Shown here: positions 1-9,591 of the stretch, piece by piece | Position numbering within the stretch: position 1 is the stretch's first letter | Layout of the letters: every line of letters starts with the position of its first letter | From: Micromonospora parva | GTDB lineage: Bacteria > Actinomycetota > Actinomycetes > Mycobacteriales > Micromonosporaceae | DNA: 64,000 bases | Assembly (NCBI RefSeq): GCF_000718515.1 | Contig: NZ_JNZS01000007.1 | Location: 403,664-467,663 of the forward strand | Direction of reading: 5' to 3' | Notes under the pieces: generated by a model | The model's database searches: none | What the model was told of the DNA's origin: nothing | What the model saw: the letters and a program-made list of their open reading frames with translations, nothing else | Position numbers and translations under genes: made by a program

Positions 1-12
1 TCAGCGCAACCG

Positions 13-450
13 TCAGCCGACTTCACCGACCCGACCACCGCCTGCCTGGTTTAGTGCGGTCAGCAGGTGCACCTGGGTCCCGGTCGGCCCACTGCCGCGC
101 AGTGTCTTGCCGTCGACCGCGATCACTCGCCTGCCGGCCCCGGTCAGAACCGCCCGGCTGAGCAGCCAGCGGCACACCGCAGTATCGAGGGCGCCGGCGT
201 CGATACCGGTCAGTACCCGGGACAGGGTGCTGTCGTCAGGCACCCGCCGGGCAACGGTGAACGCCTCGCGGGTTGCACCGAGACGATCCCACGCCGCGTC
301 CGGCAGGTCGGCGGCCCATTCGACGATCTCCGCGACGCGGCTCGATCTCGAAACCACCGCCGCGATCGCGATCGCGGGCAGTCCCGGCAGCGGATGGATC
401 CGGCCGCCGGCGTCCCGCGGGTCCGGAACCCGGGCGAGGGCCTGCAGCAA
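13..450 (-). pseudogene. ISAs1-family transposase, N-terminal fragment
   Basis: The 145 residues match the N-terminal part of ISAs1/H-repeat transposases: an opening like LARVPDPRDAGGRIHPL, a middle containing DDSTLSRVL, and the first catalytic segment VIAVDGKTLRGS, which carries the first Asp of the DDE triad. Full-length members are about 370 residues. Here the frame stops at position 13, soon after VHLLTAL, so the rest of the catalytic domain is missing or shifted out of frame. The gene is therefore an inactive remnant unless a frameshifted continuation lies beyond the window edge. No terminal inverted repeat could be identified. Confidence 0.75.
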
Positions 451-636
451 CCCTGGCCTGTCCTGTTTCGGAAGCGGCGAGATGCGCCGCTACACCGATC
501 GCGACTCCTGCGTGACAAGACGCCTTGATAAACAGCGTAAGTCCCGGCTACCAGAACGACATTGATCGAGGTCTTGACTCTATGCGCCGCCCTGCTCATG
601 ATTTACTGCGGCGGTTCAACAGTGAGGGTCAATGTG

Positions 637-2478
637 ATGACGCAGGTAGAGCCACCGGCAGGAGGCCCCACATCAGCCGCCACTCTCAGCGAGCTTGGAA
701 AAAATGGCCGACTCGCGCGTGCCGGTTCAGGCACGAGGAATTGGCTGACACGTGGGGTCCATCGGCGGGAACTGAGCATCGCGGGCCTCGGTTCAGTGCT
801 CCTCGCTGTCGCGATGATCTGGCTGATTCCGCCGTACGCGGTTCGCGCGATGACTGCCGGCGCCAGGACTGCGCCGATCGCCGACCCGGCCCACACCATC
901 GTCGGTGACGCGGGTGACCCGACGGCCCAAGCATGGCTGGTGGGATGGGGTGGCCACGCTCTCACCCACGGCCTGCGCGGCCTGTGGGATACCAACGCTT
1001 TCTATCCCGACAAGTACGGTCTGGCCCTGAACGACAGCCTGCTCGGCTATGCCCCGGCAGGGCTGATAGGCAGCGGTGTAGTCGGCGCCGTGCTGCGCTA
1101 CAACATCCTGTTCGTGCTGGCTTTCGCGCTCGCCTTCCTCGGCGGCTACGCGCTCCTGCGCCAACTGGGCGCGAATCAGGTCGCCGCCGCGGTAGCCGGG
1201 GCCGCCCTCGCCTACGCGCCCTGGCGCTACGGCCACGCCGGCCATCTGAATATTCTCTCCACCGGTGGCATCACTCTGGCCCTGGCGATGCTGGCGCGCG
1301 GCCACGGACTCTCGTTCACCCGCGGCTACCTTCCCGAACGAGTCCGGCCGGGATGGGCGTTCGCTGGCTGGCTGGTCGCGGCCTGGCAGGTCAGCCTAGG
1401 CTTCGGCGTGGGGCTGGGATTCGTATACGTCCTCGCCGCCCTCTCCCTGATCACACTGACAGCCTGGCTGATCCACCGCCCACGCCTTGGCCTCCGGCTG
1501 ATCGTCAGTGATCTGATCGGGGGGCTGGTCTTCACCGCGGTGACCGGATACTTCGCTTACGCGTACCAACAAGTCCGCGAGCTCAACCCAACTGTCACCC
1601 GGGACTGGGACTACGTCGCGTACTTCTCTCCGACACTGCGCGGACTTCTCGTGGCGCCGCAGTCCTCCCTGCCCTGGGGCACCCTGCACAACGACGCCCG
1701 CATCGCTCTTGGTGGGGCACCGACTGAGAAGGTGCTGCTGTGCGGGTACGCCCTGTATCTACTGGCCTTCGCCGGCCTCTTCCTGTCCCGCTGGTCACCG
1801 ACGCAACGGCTTCTGCTGCTGCTTGGGACGGTCGTCGGAGTGCTGCTCGCGCTGGGCACGAACGGGCCGATCTACCGCGTGCTCTATCTTTACGTGCCCG
1901 GGTTCGATGGATCCCGTACACCAGGCCGGTTGATCTTGTGGCCCACTCTCTGCCTGGCCATCCTCGCGGCCGGCCTGGTTACCCACCTGGCCGACGTGGC
2001 TCGCAGGGGCGCCAAGCCGAAATGGTCGGTGGGAGAGGCACGGCTACTGACCGTTCCGTTGCTGGTCCTCGTGCTCGCTGAGGGCCTGCCTGACCTGGAC
2101 CACCCCCAAACCCCAGCCAAACCGGCCGCGATGGCGCTAGCCTCCGCGCACGCCCCGATCATGGTATTGCCATCCAACGACGGCATCGACCTCCACGTCC
2201 TACTGTGGTCGACCGACGGTTTTCCCGCCATGGTCAACGGTGCGGCCAGCTACACCACACCCAACCGTCAGGCGATCCGCGACGTCATGACGACCTTCCC
2301 CAGCCAGCCGGCCTTGGATCAGTTGCACCAGCTCGGCATCCGCAGCGTCGTCCTGCTGCGCGACCGGGTCCAGGGCACCCCATACGAACCACTGCTCAAC
2401 ATCCCCGACGTACCCGGCATCACCCGCCATGACGTCGGGCCAGACGTGGTTTACACCATCGACACCAACACGAAGTGA
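637..2478 (+). CDS. polytopic membrane protein, GT-C-like or YfhO-like
   Basis: This protein of about 613 residues has a short cytoplasmic N-terminus and then roughly ten to twelve hydrophobic segments. A large soluble loop after the first segment carries acidic positions (AHTIVGDAGDPTAQAW, then WGGHALTHGLRGLWDTN). That layout resembles GT-C-type lipid-linked glycosyltransferases and related uncharacterised actinobacterial membrane proteins, where an acidic residue in the first loop is catalytic. The C-terminal 130 residues are soluble. The start chosen is ATG 637, preceded by GAGGG about eight bases upstream; the open frame reaches back to 562 but that stretch is poor coding sequence. The sugar donor and acceptor cannot be deduced. 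It stands alone between transposase fragments. Confidence 0.6.
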   Translation: MTQVEPPAGGPTSAATLSELGKNGRLARAGSGTRNWLTRGVHRRELSIAGLGSVLLAVAMIWLIPPYAVRAMTAGARTAPIADPAHTIVGDAGDPTAQAWLVGWGGHALTHGLRGLWDTNAFYPDKYGLALNDSLLGYAPAGLIGSGVVGAVLRYNILFVLAFALAFLGGYALLRQLGANQVAAAVAGAALAYAPWRYGHAGHLNILSTGGITLALAMLARGHGLSFTRGYLPERVRPGWAFAGWLVAAWQVSLGFGVGLGFVYVLAALSLITLTAWLIHRPRLGLRLIVSDLIGGLVFTAVTGYFAYAYQQVRELNPTVTRDWDYVAYFSPTLRGLLVAPQSSLPWGTLHNDARIALGGAPTEKVLLCGYALYLLAFAGLFLSRWSPTQRLLLLLGTVVGVLLALGTNGPIYRVLYLYVPGFDGSRTPGRLILWPTLCLAILAAGLVTHLADVARRGAKPKWSVGEARLLTVPLLVLVLAEGLPDLDHPQTPAKPAAMALASAHAPIMVLPSNDGIDLHVLLWSTDGFPAMVNGAASYTTPNRQAIRDVMTTFPSQPALDQLHQLGIRSVVLLRDRVQGTPYEPLLNIPDVPGITRHDVGPDVVYTIDTNTK

Positions 2479-2483
2479 TGTTG

Positions 2484-3017
2484 GGCGTGCCCTCGCCGTG
2501 GGCTTCGGCCTGGCCGGCATCCAGGACGAAGACCTGATCCGTATCACCGGGACCCGGCGGGCGATCGAGGAGTGCTTCCAGGCCGCCAAGACCGAGGTCG
2601 GCCTGGACCACTACCAGGTGCGTCGATACGACGCTGGTACCGCCACATGACGCTCGCTCTGTGCGCCCACGCCTACCTCGCCGTCACCGCCGCCCACGCC
2701 AAAAACGGGGCGCCGAATCCAATCACGGCCTCACACCCCTCCCCCTCGGCGAGGTCCGACGTCTCCTGGCACACCTGATCACCACCAACCGACCCATCGA
2801 CCACACAGATCGATGGCCATGAGGGCGACGCCGACACCAATACCGCGCCAAACCAGCCAACTACCAGCGAAGACTCCAACTCCACCAGGTACGGCTGGAG
2901 TACTACGGCAAGGACCAGGGGCCAACTGGCGGTCCTGCCGCAAATCGAAGGCTCATCCGGCCGCCCGATGCAGCGACATCTGCAGCGCTTGACGCGCAAT
3001 CAAGAGCAGACCTGCCG
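2484..3017 (+). pseudogene. IS701-family transposase C-terminal remnant and IS end
   Basis: Fragments in shifting frames match the C-terminus of IS701/IS4-type transposases: IRITGTRRAIEECFQAAKTE, then DHYQVRRY, then after a frameshift MTLALCAHAYLAVTAAHA, and further on a GEVRRLLAHLITTNRP-like stretch and a YRAK..Y..RLQ-like tail. Several frameshifts make it nonfunctional. Positions 2973-3017 resemble 24734-24787 (shared gcgacatctg, cttgacgcg and aatcaaga motifs), which suggests both are the outer end of the same IS type. Confidence 0.6.
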
Positions 3018-3635
3018 GTGCGTGCCAAGGACTCGTGGAGTGTCGAGTCGTATCGCACTGCCCGCAGCCCGCTGCACGACTACTCGATCGAACGCCGTCA
3101 TGCCCCATGGGTGACGTCCGCCGACGTCCAGGCGCTGAACCAGGTCGCGGCGGCAGTGGTATCCCAACAACCCGGACTACCGGATGTGGCGAACGGATCT
3201 GCCACGACGGAACCACCCACCGCACTGCTGGAGATCACCTCAATCGGGCCACGAAACGACTGGTTCTTCCCACCCCGGGAATCGGTGGAACGGCTTCTGC
3301 TCGCCTTAGCCCTGCACGGGCACGAAGTCGGCGCAAGCGTCGCCACCGAGGCAGGGGTGCCCGCCTGGGACGGCTCGGGACGGTGGAGCGGCCCGATCCA
3401 GGCCCCGGCCGGATCGCATCACCCGGTGACTTTGACGGTGGAGTCACTCACCGTCGCCGTCACCACGGCCCGTCGCCTCGCCGCTCGCTGCCACGAGAGC
3501 AGGCATGACGGGGTGAACGGCAACTACAGGACCCGTTCGAGCACGAGACCCGCCGCACCGACCCGCGCTGCGACGGGGCAAGACGCAGCATGTGACAGGC
3601 CCAGCTATGCACACGTAGCGCGCGTCTGTTCATAG
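3018..3635 (+). CDS. hypothetical protein, probably 5'-truncated by IS
   Basis: A 205-residue open frame starts with GTG directly after the IS701-like end. GC-rich third positions over about 3040-3500 support real coding, and the segment ESVERLLLALALHGHEVGAS looks like a genuine helix. No family is recognised. Because the frame begins exactly at the IS end, the original N-terminus was probably removed and the product may be nonfunctional. The last 50 residues are low-complexity and Arg-rich and may be read-through past the original 3' end. Confidence 0.35.
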   Translation: MRAKDSWSVESYRTARSPLHDYSIERRHAPWVTSADVQALNQVAAAVVSQQPGLPDVANGSATTEPPTALLEITSIGPRNDWFFPPRESVERLLLALALHGHEVGASVATEAGVPAWDGSGRWSGPIQAPAGSHHPVTLTVESLTVAVTTARRLAARCHESRHDGVNGNYRTRSSTRPAAPTRAATGQDAACDRPSYAHVARVCS

Positions 3636-3725
3636 GAACAGGCTGGTGCTGTGAAGCGACGTTGGGGATGGGAAAATAGGAGGGCGCAGTAGCCTCAGGT
3701 AGCGCGGATCGGGAGGGAACTGAGA

Positions 3726-4586
3726 GTGGATGTGAACGTGCCGGAGTCGATGACGCCTTGGCTCCGGGGTCAGACCGATGAGGCAGCGCTTGAGCAGGTG
3801 TCGCAGGAACTGACGGTCGGTGATGTGGCGTCACTTGTCGGCGTTACCGTGCGGACCTTGCATCATTGGGATGCAGTGGGTCTGGTTCAGCCCCGAGGCC
3901 GCACGCCGGGAGGGTATCGGGCATATTCAGCCGTAGACGTAGGGCGCATCCATCGAGTGCTCGTCTACCAGGAACTCGGGTTCGCCCTGACGAAGATTGC
4001 CGCGCTTCTAGACGATCCCGCTGTGGACGAGACGGAACAGCTTCAGCAGCAACGGCGACTGCTCGAAGAGCGGATCACGAGGCTTCGGCAGATGGCTGAC
4101 GCCGTCGATCAGGTCTTGGCATCGAGCACGGCGGGAGCCACGCTCACCGCGCAGCAGCAGGCGGAGATCTTCGGTCAGGGCTGGCGTGAGGATTGGGCGG
4201 AAGAAGCACGCGAACGCTGGGGAGACTCCGACGAGTGGGCGCAGTTCGAGCGGAACGCGGCGGTGTTCTCGGAGGACGACCGGAGACGGATGCAGGCCAA
4301 TGGTGATGCCCTGTATTCGGAACTCGCGGCAGCGAAACGCTCTGGTGTCGCACCCGGCAGCGATGAGGCCAACGACCTAGCGGAGCAGCATCGAGAGATG
4401 ATCGGTCAACTCTTCGCCTGCACCCATTCGATGCAGGTGTGCCTTGGACAGCGCTACGTCCAGGACGCACGATTCAGCGCCTACTTCGACGCGCGAGAAC
4501 CAGAGCTTTCCTCGTGGCTTTCCGAAGTCATCGATGCGAACGCGCTGCGCCACGGCGTCGATCCTGCCAACGCTCGGTGGGAGTAG
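3726..4586 (+). CDS. MerR-family regulator with TipAS drug-binding domain
   Basis: The 286-residue protein has a MerR winged-helix DNA-binding domain at residues ~28-95 (LTVGDVASLVGVTVRTLHHW, GGYRAYSAVDVGRI) and a linking coiled coil at ~95-135. A TipAS-type antibiotic-recognition domain fills ~150-286, with conserved pieces such as FGQGWREDWAEEARERWGDS and FACTHSMQVCLGQRY. In TipAL of Streptomyces lividans this domain traps thiopeptides such as thiostrepton and activates transcription; that is family knowledge. The GTG start has a GGGAGG ribosome site about 12 bases upstream. It lies directly before a thiostrepton-resistance-type methyltransferase on the same strand, so induction of a resistance cassette by a thiopeptide-like ligand is a reasonable inference. 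Confidence 0.85.
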   Translation: MDVNVPESMTPWLRGQTDEAALEQVSQELTVGDVASLVGVTVRTLHHWDAVGLVQPRGRTPGGYRAYSAVDVGRIHRVLVYQELGFALTKIAALLDDPAVDETEQLQQQRRLLEERITRLRQMADAVDQVLASSTAGATLTAQQQAEIFGQGWREDWAEEARERWGDSDEWAQFERNAAVFSEDDRRRMQANGDALYSELAAAKRSGVAPGSDEANDLAEQHREMIGQLFACTHSMQVCLGQRYVQDARFSAYFDAREPELSSWLSEVIDANALRHGVDPANARWE

Positions 4587-4643
4587 GCGCGCGCCCTCCC
4601 GCATCTTGACCCCGACGTCGCGTGAGGGCCCACGCTTCTGCGC

Positions 4644-5504
4644 ATGGAGGCAGCGACGATTGCGAGCGAGACGCGTGAACCGGCGACGGTGCAAACGATC
4701 GACAGCACACGCCACCCGGTCGTTCGGCGCATCGCCGACGTGCTGCGCAACCGCTCCGAGAGACCGAGCATCTTCGTCCTCGACGATCTGGAGAACATCG
4801 AGCAGGCCATCGCCTGCGGGGTCGAGGTGGACACCCTGTACCTCTCGGCCTCCGCCGACCCTTCTACGTTCGCCGGCATCGACGCAGACGTGCCGCGCTA
4901 CGTCCTTGACGACAGTGTGGCGCGAACGCTGTTCGGGGAGCAGAAGCGTTCGCGCGCCTTTGCGCTGGCGCGTGCACCGAGACGTCCCAGACTCCGCGAC
5001 CTGATCGGAACGACGGGTGACATCATCATCCTCGACGGGGTGCGGATCGTCGGCAACATCGGAGCGATCACGCGGACGGCCTGCGCGCTCGCCGCGGCGG
5101 GCATCGTGCTGGTCGACAGCGGCCTGCGCACGATATGGGATCGCCGCCTGATCCGCGCCAGTCGCGGATTGGTGTTCGCGACCCCTGTCGTGCTCGCGAC
5201 TCGCGCGGAATGCGCCGAGTTCATTCGGCAGGAGGGGCTCGTGCTCGCCGCGCTCTCGGCCGATGCTGTCGAACCGCTGAGCTCGATCCGCACGGCGCGA
5301 GAACGTCTCGCGCTCGCGATGGGCAGTGAGCGCGAGGGAGTGTCGCGTGAACTGGATGCGCTGACCACATACCGATGCTCGATCCCTATGGCTTCGAACG
5401 TGGAGTCCTTGAACGTCTCGGTCACCGCAGGTATCGCCCTCTTCGAGCACAGAACCGGGGAGCACCAGGACTCCCGATTGCGCGAGGTCGGTGGTCGTCT
5501 GTGA
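4644..5504 (+). CDS. tsnR: TsnR-type 23S rRNA 2'-O-methyltransferase
   Basis: The 286-residue SpoU/TrmH-superfamily (SPOUT) enzyme shows all three motifs: motif 1 GNIGAITRTACALA (~137-150) with the conserved Asn and Arg144, motif 2 LALAMGSEREGVSREL (~222-237), and motif 3 IPMASNVESLNVSVTAGI (~247-264) that forms the AdoMet-binding knot. The N-terminal L30e-like RNA-recognition domain (~20-110) and the total length fit TsnR/NshR. Those enzymes methylate the 2'-OH of A1067 in 23S rRNA and give self-resistance to thiostrepton and nosiheptide. The gene starts about 55 bases after the TipAS regulator. Assignment to TsnR rather than a general SpoU methyltransferase rests on length, motif wording and this neighbour. 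Confidence 0.8.
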   Translation: MEAATIASETREPATVQTIDSTRHPVVRRIADVLRNRSERPSIFVLDDLENIEQAIACGVEVDTLYLSASADPSTFAGIDADVPRYVLDDSVARTLFGEQKRSRAFALARAPRRPRLRDLIGTTGDIIILDGVRIVGNIGAITRTACALAAAGIVLVDSGLRTIWDRRLIRASRGLVFATPVVLATRAECAEFIRQEGLVLAALSADAVEPLSSIRTARERLALAMGSEREGVSRELDALTTYRCSIPMASNVESLNVSVTAGIALFEHRTGEHQDSRLREVGGRL

Positions 5505-5628
5505 CGGGTCGATGGTCCTTGAGAGCAGTGATCGCGGCTCACCAGGATGTCAGCGACCTCCCGCTCAGGCCTCCGGGGTCAAGGCAGCACATTCCCGAAC
5601 CCAGCCCGTCCCCGCCCGCATGAGCAAA

Positions 5629-5796
5629 CTAGTCGAAGAGGCCCAGCTCCCGATGGTGGGCGCGAGCCCTCGCATCCCCAAGCCGCACGATGACGCGGTA
5701 GTCGGCTTTCGGGATGCTCCACAGGATGCTCTCCGCTGTCGTCGTCATGTTGCGCGCCGCCCTGTCGCTCAGCTCCGGCGCGTGAGCACGGCGATC
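5629..5796 (-). pseudogene. 3' end of an unidentified minus-strand gene
   Basis: On the minus strand an open frame of about 56 codons ends at a TAG at 5629-5631. It reads as credible protein (ELSDRAARNMTTTAESILWS, then DYRVIVRLGDARARAHHREL and GLFD). No family is recognised. Upstream of about 5796 the frame is closed and the plus strand becomes coding for a regulator fragment, so this looks like one half of a deletion or fusion junction. Confidence 0.35.
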
Positions 5797-6084
5797 CGCG
5801 AACTCGTGTCATGGGGATTGGTCCGCACGATCCCACAGCCGGGCAGTCGTCGCTTCCTCGTCGAGGCGGCCGACGGATTCGAGCAGCTCCTCGCCGCCAG
5901 CCATCAGCGCACTCGTACCTTCACCCGCACGCTGCGTGCTGTCGAGGAACTCACCGAGAACGCCCAAGCGGCGGACCGCCCTCGCGACATCACGGACCTG
6001 TTCACGTCCTACGTCGACGCCGGCGAACAAGTCCTCCGCCAACGTCCGCAACGGCACACGAACACACAGGGAAGCTCATGCTGA
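5773..6084 (+). pseudogene. GbsR/MarR-type regulator, C-terminal fragment
   Basis: The roughly 100 residues ending at 6084 resemble the second half of a GbsR/MarR winged-helix regulator: recognition helix and wing VSTAIRELVSWGLVRTIPQP GSRR, then a helical tail with RTRTFTRTLRAVEEL. The start of the winged helix is not present upstream; that DNA instead carries minus-strand coding potential. The fragment reads almost directly into the hydrolase gene at 6078. A functional repressor is unlikely. Confidence 0.45.
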
Positions 6085-6779
6085 TCTTCATCACCGCCGC
6101 CGTTCTTCTCCTCATCGTCGGGGGCGTCGCCTTCGCTGCCCGGCGGACGATGCATCCGCCCGTCCCGCGCCCGGCAACCGGCAAGATCACCGTCGCGGCG
6201 ATCGGCGACAGCAACACCTATGGCGCAGGTGTGCTGCTCAAGGGCCGCAACAGATGGTCCTATCCGGCCCAGCTCGCCCAGATGCTCGGCGACCGGTACC
6301 AGGTGCTCAACTACGGACTGAATCGGCGCACACTTCAGCGCAACGGTGATTGGCCCTATGCCGCGAACCGATTCGCCGAGGCGTCTCTAGGAGCGCGCGC
6401 CGACATCGTCCTCATCATGCTGGGAACGAATGACGCACGAGGCGACAATTGGAACGCGAAGGCGTACGAGTCGGAACTCGCCGACTTCGCCGCCCGCTAC
6501 AGCGCCGACGGCACGTCGACCGTCTACCTCCTGACGCCGCCGGTCGCGTTCTCCAATCGCCGCGCCGTTTCCGAACGCATCGTCGCGGAAGAGGTCGCGC
6601 CGATCGTGCGTCGCGTCGCCGAGCAGCACAGCCTCCCGCTCATCGACATCTTCGATGTCACCGAACGAGGCGTCACAACTCACCGCGACGGCATCCACCT
6701 TGACGCCGCCGCAAGCAGACTCGTCGCGGAAACGATCGCGGCTACCATCGGTCCCGAACAGGACCGCACGAGCGGATGA
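6078..6779 (+). CDS. membrane-anchored SGNH/GDSL hydrolase
   Basis: The 233-residue protein begins with one hydrophobic segment (~1-21) that should act as a signal anchor, followed by an SGNH hydrolase domain. Block I has the nucleophile Ser45 in AIGDSNTYGAG, block III is LGTNDARGDNW, and block V holds the Asp204/His207 pair in THRDGIHLD. Family members hydrolyse ester bonds of lipids, acetylated sugars or other small substrates outside the membrane; the substrate is not visible here. ATG 6078 is preceded by an AGGGAAG ribosome site. The stop overlaps the start of the exporter gene by four bases, so the two are probably translated together. Confidence 0.8.
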   Translation: MLIFITAAVLLLIVGGVAFAARRTMHPPVPRPATGKITVAAIGDSNTYGAGVLLKGRNRWSYPAQLAQMLGDRYQVLNYGLNRRTLQRNGDWPYAANRFAEASLGARADIVLIMLGTNDARGDNWNAKAYESELADFAARYSADGTSTVYLLTPPVAFSNRRAVSERIVAEEVAPIVRRVAEQHSLPLIDIFDVTERGVTTHRDGIHLDAAASRLVAETIAATIGPEQDRTSG

Positions 6780-7978
6780 CTCATCAAGCCTCCCGAGAAA
6801 TGGTGCGTATGCCTGCTTGGTTGTTCACCCTGCTCGCCGCCGCGTTCGTGCTCTACACCGACGACTACGTGATCGCCGGAGTCCTGCCCGAACTCGCCGC
6901 CGATCTGGAAGTCAACGAAGGCCAGGCCGGGCAACTGATCACCGTGTTTTCCCTGAGCGTCGCCATCGCAGCACCGGTCACAGCCGTCGTCCTCGCGGAC
7001 GTGCCTCGCCGAAGACTGTTCACGACCGCGTTACTGGTCTTCATCGCCGCGAACATCGGCGCAGCGACCACGGAGTCGTTCGCGGTCTTGACGACGCTGC
7101 GCGTGGCTGCTGCGCTCGCGGCCGCGGCGATGACCCCGGCGCTGTTCGCGTTCACCGCACGCCACGCACCACCGCAGAAGGTTGGCAGGTACATCGCCAT
7201 CGTCTCGCTCGGCGTCACCGGATCGATCGCCGCCGGGGTGCCGTTCGGCACCTGGATCGGCGGCACCCTCGGATGGAGAGCCACCTTCGCGACGATGGCC
7301 CTCGCCGGTACTCTCGTCCTCATCCTCTTGCTCGATACCCTGCCCCGCTGCGAGGAAACCGACGGCGCGCCACGGCTGGCCGATCAGTTCCGCATCCTGC
7401 TGCGGGCTCAGATCTCACTCGGATTGCTGGCGAACTGCCTGCTCATGACCGGCTCGATGATGATGCTCACCTACCTCGCCCCATATCTGTCCGCGACCAC
7501 GACAGCAGGCATTGAGCAACGCGCACTCGCATTCAGCCTCTCCGGAATCGCAGGCATCGCGGGCATCTGGCTCGGTGGAATCGCCACCGACCGCCTCGGC
7601 GCAGACCGAACCCTGTTGATCGGTATCGGTACGATCGTCGCCGCGATGGTCGTGCTCTGGGTGCTCTGGACAGCCAGGCCCGCTCCACTGCCGCTCGTGC
7701 TGGTCACGGCGACGCTGTGGGGCGGTATGGCGTTCTGGAACTCGCCAGCAATCCAAGCCCGCCTGCACCACCTCGCCGGTCCTGTCTCCGGGCAAGCCTT
7801 GGCGCTGAACACTTCCGGCACTTACCTCGGGGTATCCATCGGAGCCGCGACAGGAGGCACCATCCTCACCACCGCCGGAGTGAGCGCCCTCCCGCTCACG
7901 GCAGCAGGCTTCGCGATCGCTGCACTTCTTGTGCTCACCCTCGCCCGCAGCGCTACTCGAATCCCCGCGACTGGCTGA
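6776..7978 (+). CDS. MFS transporter, DHA1-like drug exporter
   Basis: The 400-residue protein has twelve predicted membrane segments. It shows the MFS loop 2-3 region (AVVLADVPRRRLF) and a motif-C-like GVTGSIAAGVPFGTWIGG in segment 5, typical of proton-driven drug or arabinose-type exporters (AraJ/Cml group). ATG overlaps the hydrolase stop as ATGA. Sitting downstream of a TipAS regulator and a ribosome-methylating resistance enzyme, it is likely an efflux component of the same cassette. Substrate is unknown. Confidence 0.82.
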   Translation: MTHQASREMVRMPAWLFTLLAAAFVLYTDDYVIAGVLPELAADLEVNEGQAGQLITVFSLSVAIAAPVTAVVLADVPRRRLFTTALLVFIAANIGAATTESFAVLTTLRVAAALAAAAMTPALFAFTARHAPPQKVGRYIAIVSLGVTGSIAAGVPFGTWIGGTLGWRATFATMALAGTLVLILLLDTLPRCEETDGAPRLADQFRILLRAQISLGLLANCLLMTGSMMMLTYLAPYLSATTTAGIEQRALAFSLSGIAGIAGIWLGGIATDRLGADRTLLIGIGTIVAAMVVLWVLWTARPAPLPLVLVTATLWGGMAFWNSPAIQARLHHLAGPVSGQALALNTSGTYLGVSIGAATGGTILTTAGVSALPLTAAGFAIAALLVLTLARSATRIPATG

Positions 7979-8258
7979 TCGTGAGCAAGCCACCTCGTGC
8001 GCGAACGACAGCCGCCACCCGTCAAACGCGCAGACCGCTGGTTGACGACCTCGAAGCCAGCGAGACGGCGGCGTTCACCAAGCCGATCCGGGCGCTCAGG
8101 TAGTGGAATCCAGGCGTCAAGAATTCCTATTGCCGCGAGAATCCGCACGGTTCCGACTCGTAGCCCATGAAGTCCCCCTTTCCCGCAACACCACGACGGT
8201 TGCGTCGGCCTCACGTCCCTTCGTCTGGTAAAGGTTCATCAGCTGGACCTCGCGCGGG
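7979..8258. other. intergenic stretch, no gene seen
   Basis: About 280 bases between the exporter and the decayed ATPase. I see no convincing coding frame, hairpin terminator or repeat here. Confidence 0.4.
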
Positions 8259-9310
8259 TTGAGCGACCTGCGGGAACTGAGTGCGCTTCACCTGCACTGG
8301 CTGTCCGCATACGACCCCGAGCAGAACGGCTCCGCGCCGCCGGGCTGGCATCGCGACTTCGCTGACGCCCGGCAGCGGCTCCGTGACTGGGTCGCGGCCT
8401 CGGGGACCCGGCGCCCCGGCACAGACCCGACCGGCCGGCTGCGGGGCATCGCCGACACCCTCGCCTCGGCGTTCGCCATCCACACCGGCCGCAACCGGCT
8501 CACCCACCGCGCCCGAATGCCCGCCCCGGTGGCCGTCCTCGCCGCACGCCGCCTCGGACCCGGATTCCTCATCTCCGCACCGGAACTCGCCGCCCTCGCC
8601 GCCCTGCCGCAGGACCTCGCCGTGCCCGGCCTCGACCGGGCGCGGGCCGCGTCCATGCCGGCACCGGTCGCCGTCCCCGGGCTCCGGCAAGACCACCCTG
8701 CTGGTCAACATGGCCCTCGACGACATCAAGGCAGGCCGCGGCACCGTCGTCATCGACCCGCACGGCGACCTCGTCCTGGACATCCTCGACCGGCTCCCCG
8801 CAGGCATCGCCGACCGCGTCGTGCTCTTCGACCCCGACCAGGACAACCCGCCGACGCTGAATCTCCTCGAAGGCGACGACCCCGACCTGGTCGTCGACAA
8901 CCTCGTGTCGATCTTCGGGAACATCTTCGCCAAGGCGTGGGGGCCGCGGATGGACGACGTCATGCGAGTGGCCTGCCTGACTCTGCTGCGCCACAACAAC
9001 GTCACCCTGCAGCACATCCCCCCGCTGCTCAACAGCCCCCAATTCCGCTCGGCGATGACGGTGGACCTCGACGACCCGGCCGGGCTCAGCGGCTTCTGGC
9101 AGTGGTACGACAGCCTCGACGACAGCCTCCGCTCGCAGGTCATCGGACCGGTCCTCGCCCGGCTGCGCGCGTTCCTACTGCGCGATTTCGTCAAACGCAC
9201 CATGCGCTACCCGAAGTCGAGCTTCGACATGGGCCGCGTCCTCGACGGCGGAGTGCTGCTCATCCGCATCCCCAAGGGCGTGCTCGGCGAGGACACCAGC
9301 CGGCTGCTCG
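8259..9310 (+). pseudogene. decayed conjugative transfer ATPase, HerA/TraG-like
   Basis: Two frames together match actinobacterial type IV conjugative-transfer ATPases. The first part (ELSALHLHWLSAYDPEQNGS onwards) is in one frame to about 8680. The second frame continues from the Walker A motif PGSGKTTLLVNMALDD and then IDPHGDLVLDILDRLP, FDPDQDNPPTLNLLEG, DDVMRVACLTLL and a Walker-B-like GGVLLIRIPKG. The join at 8660-8690 lacks about 100 residues that normally precede Walker A, and homology stops after EDTSRLL near 9308. It is a remnant of an integrative conjugative element. Positions 9311-9490 are open but not recognised. Confidence 0.65.
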
Positions 9311-9591
9311 ATGCTGCTGCGCGAGGTGATGACCCCGACGCCGCTGCGCGACGAGTGGAGCGAGGACACACGGTGGTGCTATCCGGGGATCCGCGCACAG
9401 GTCGTGGTGACGTGGCTGCGAAAGAACTGGCGGGTATGCAGTACCTGTTGGCCACGAGACCCTGGCCTCGGCCCTGGGTCCTCCACGGGTAAGGCCGGGA
9501 ACGGTAGACCGAATCGGCCGGAGAGCAATGACCTCCGAGATGCGCGCGGAACACCGCCTCCGGCCGTTCGGGTCGGCGTGGCCTTCCGATG

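Noticed and set aside
4377..5465. A 362-codon frame on the minus strand opposite the TsnR gene
   Set aside because: The plus-strand frame carries full SPOUT motifs; the minus frame is Arg/His/Gln-rich shadow.
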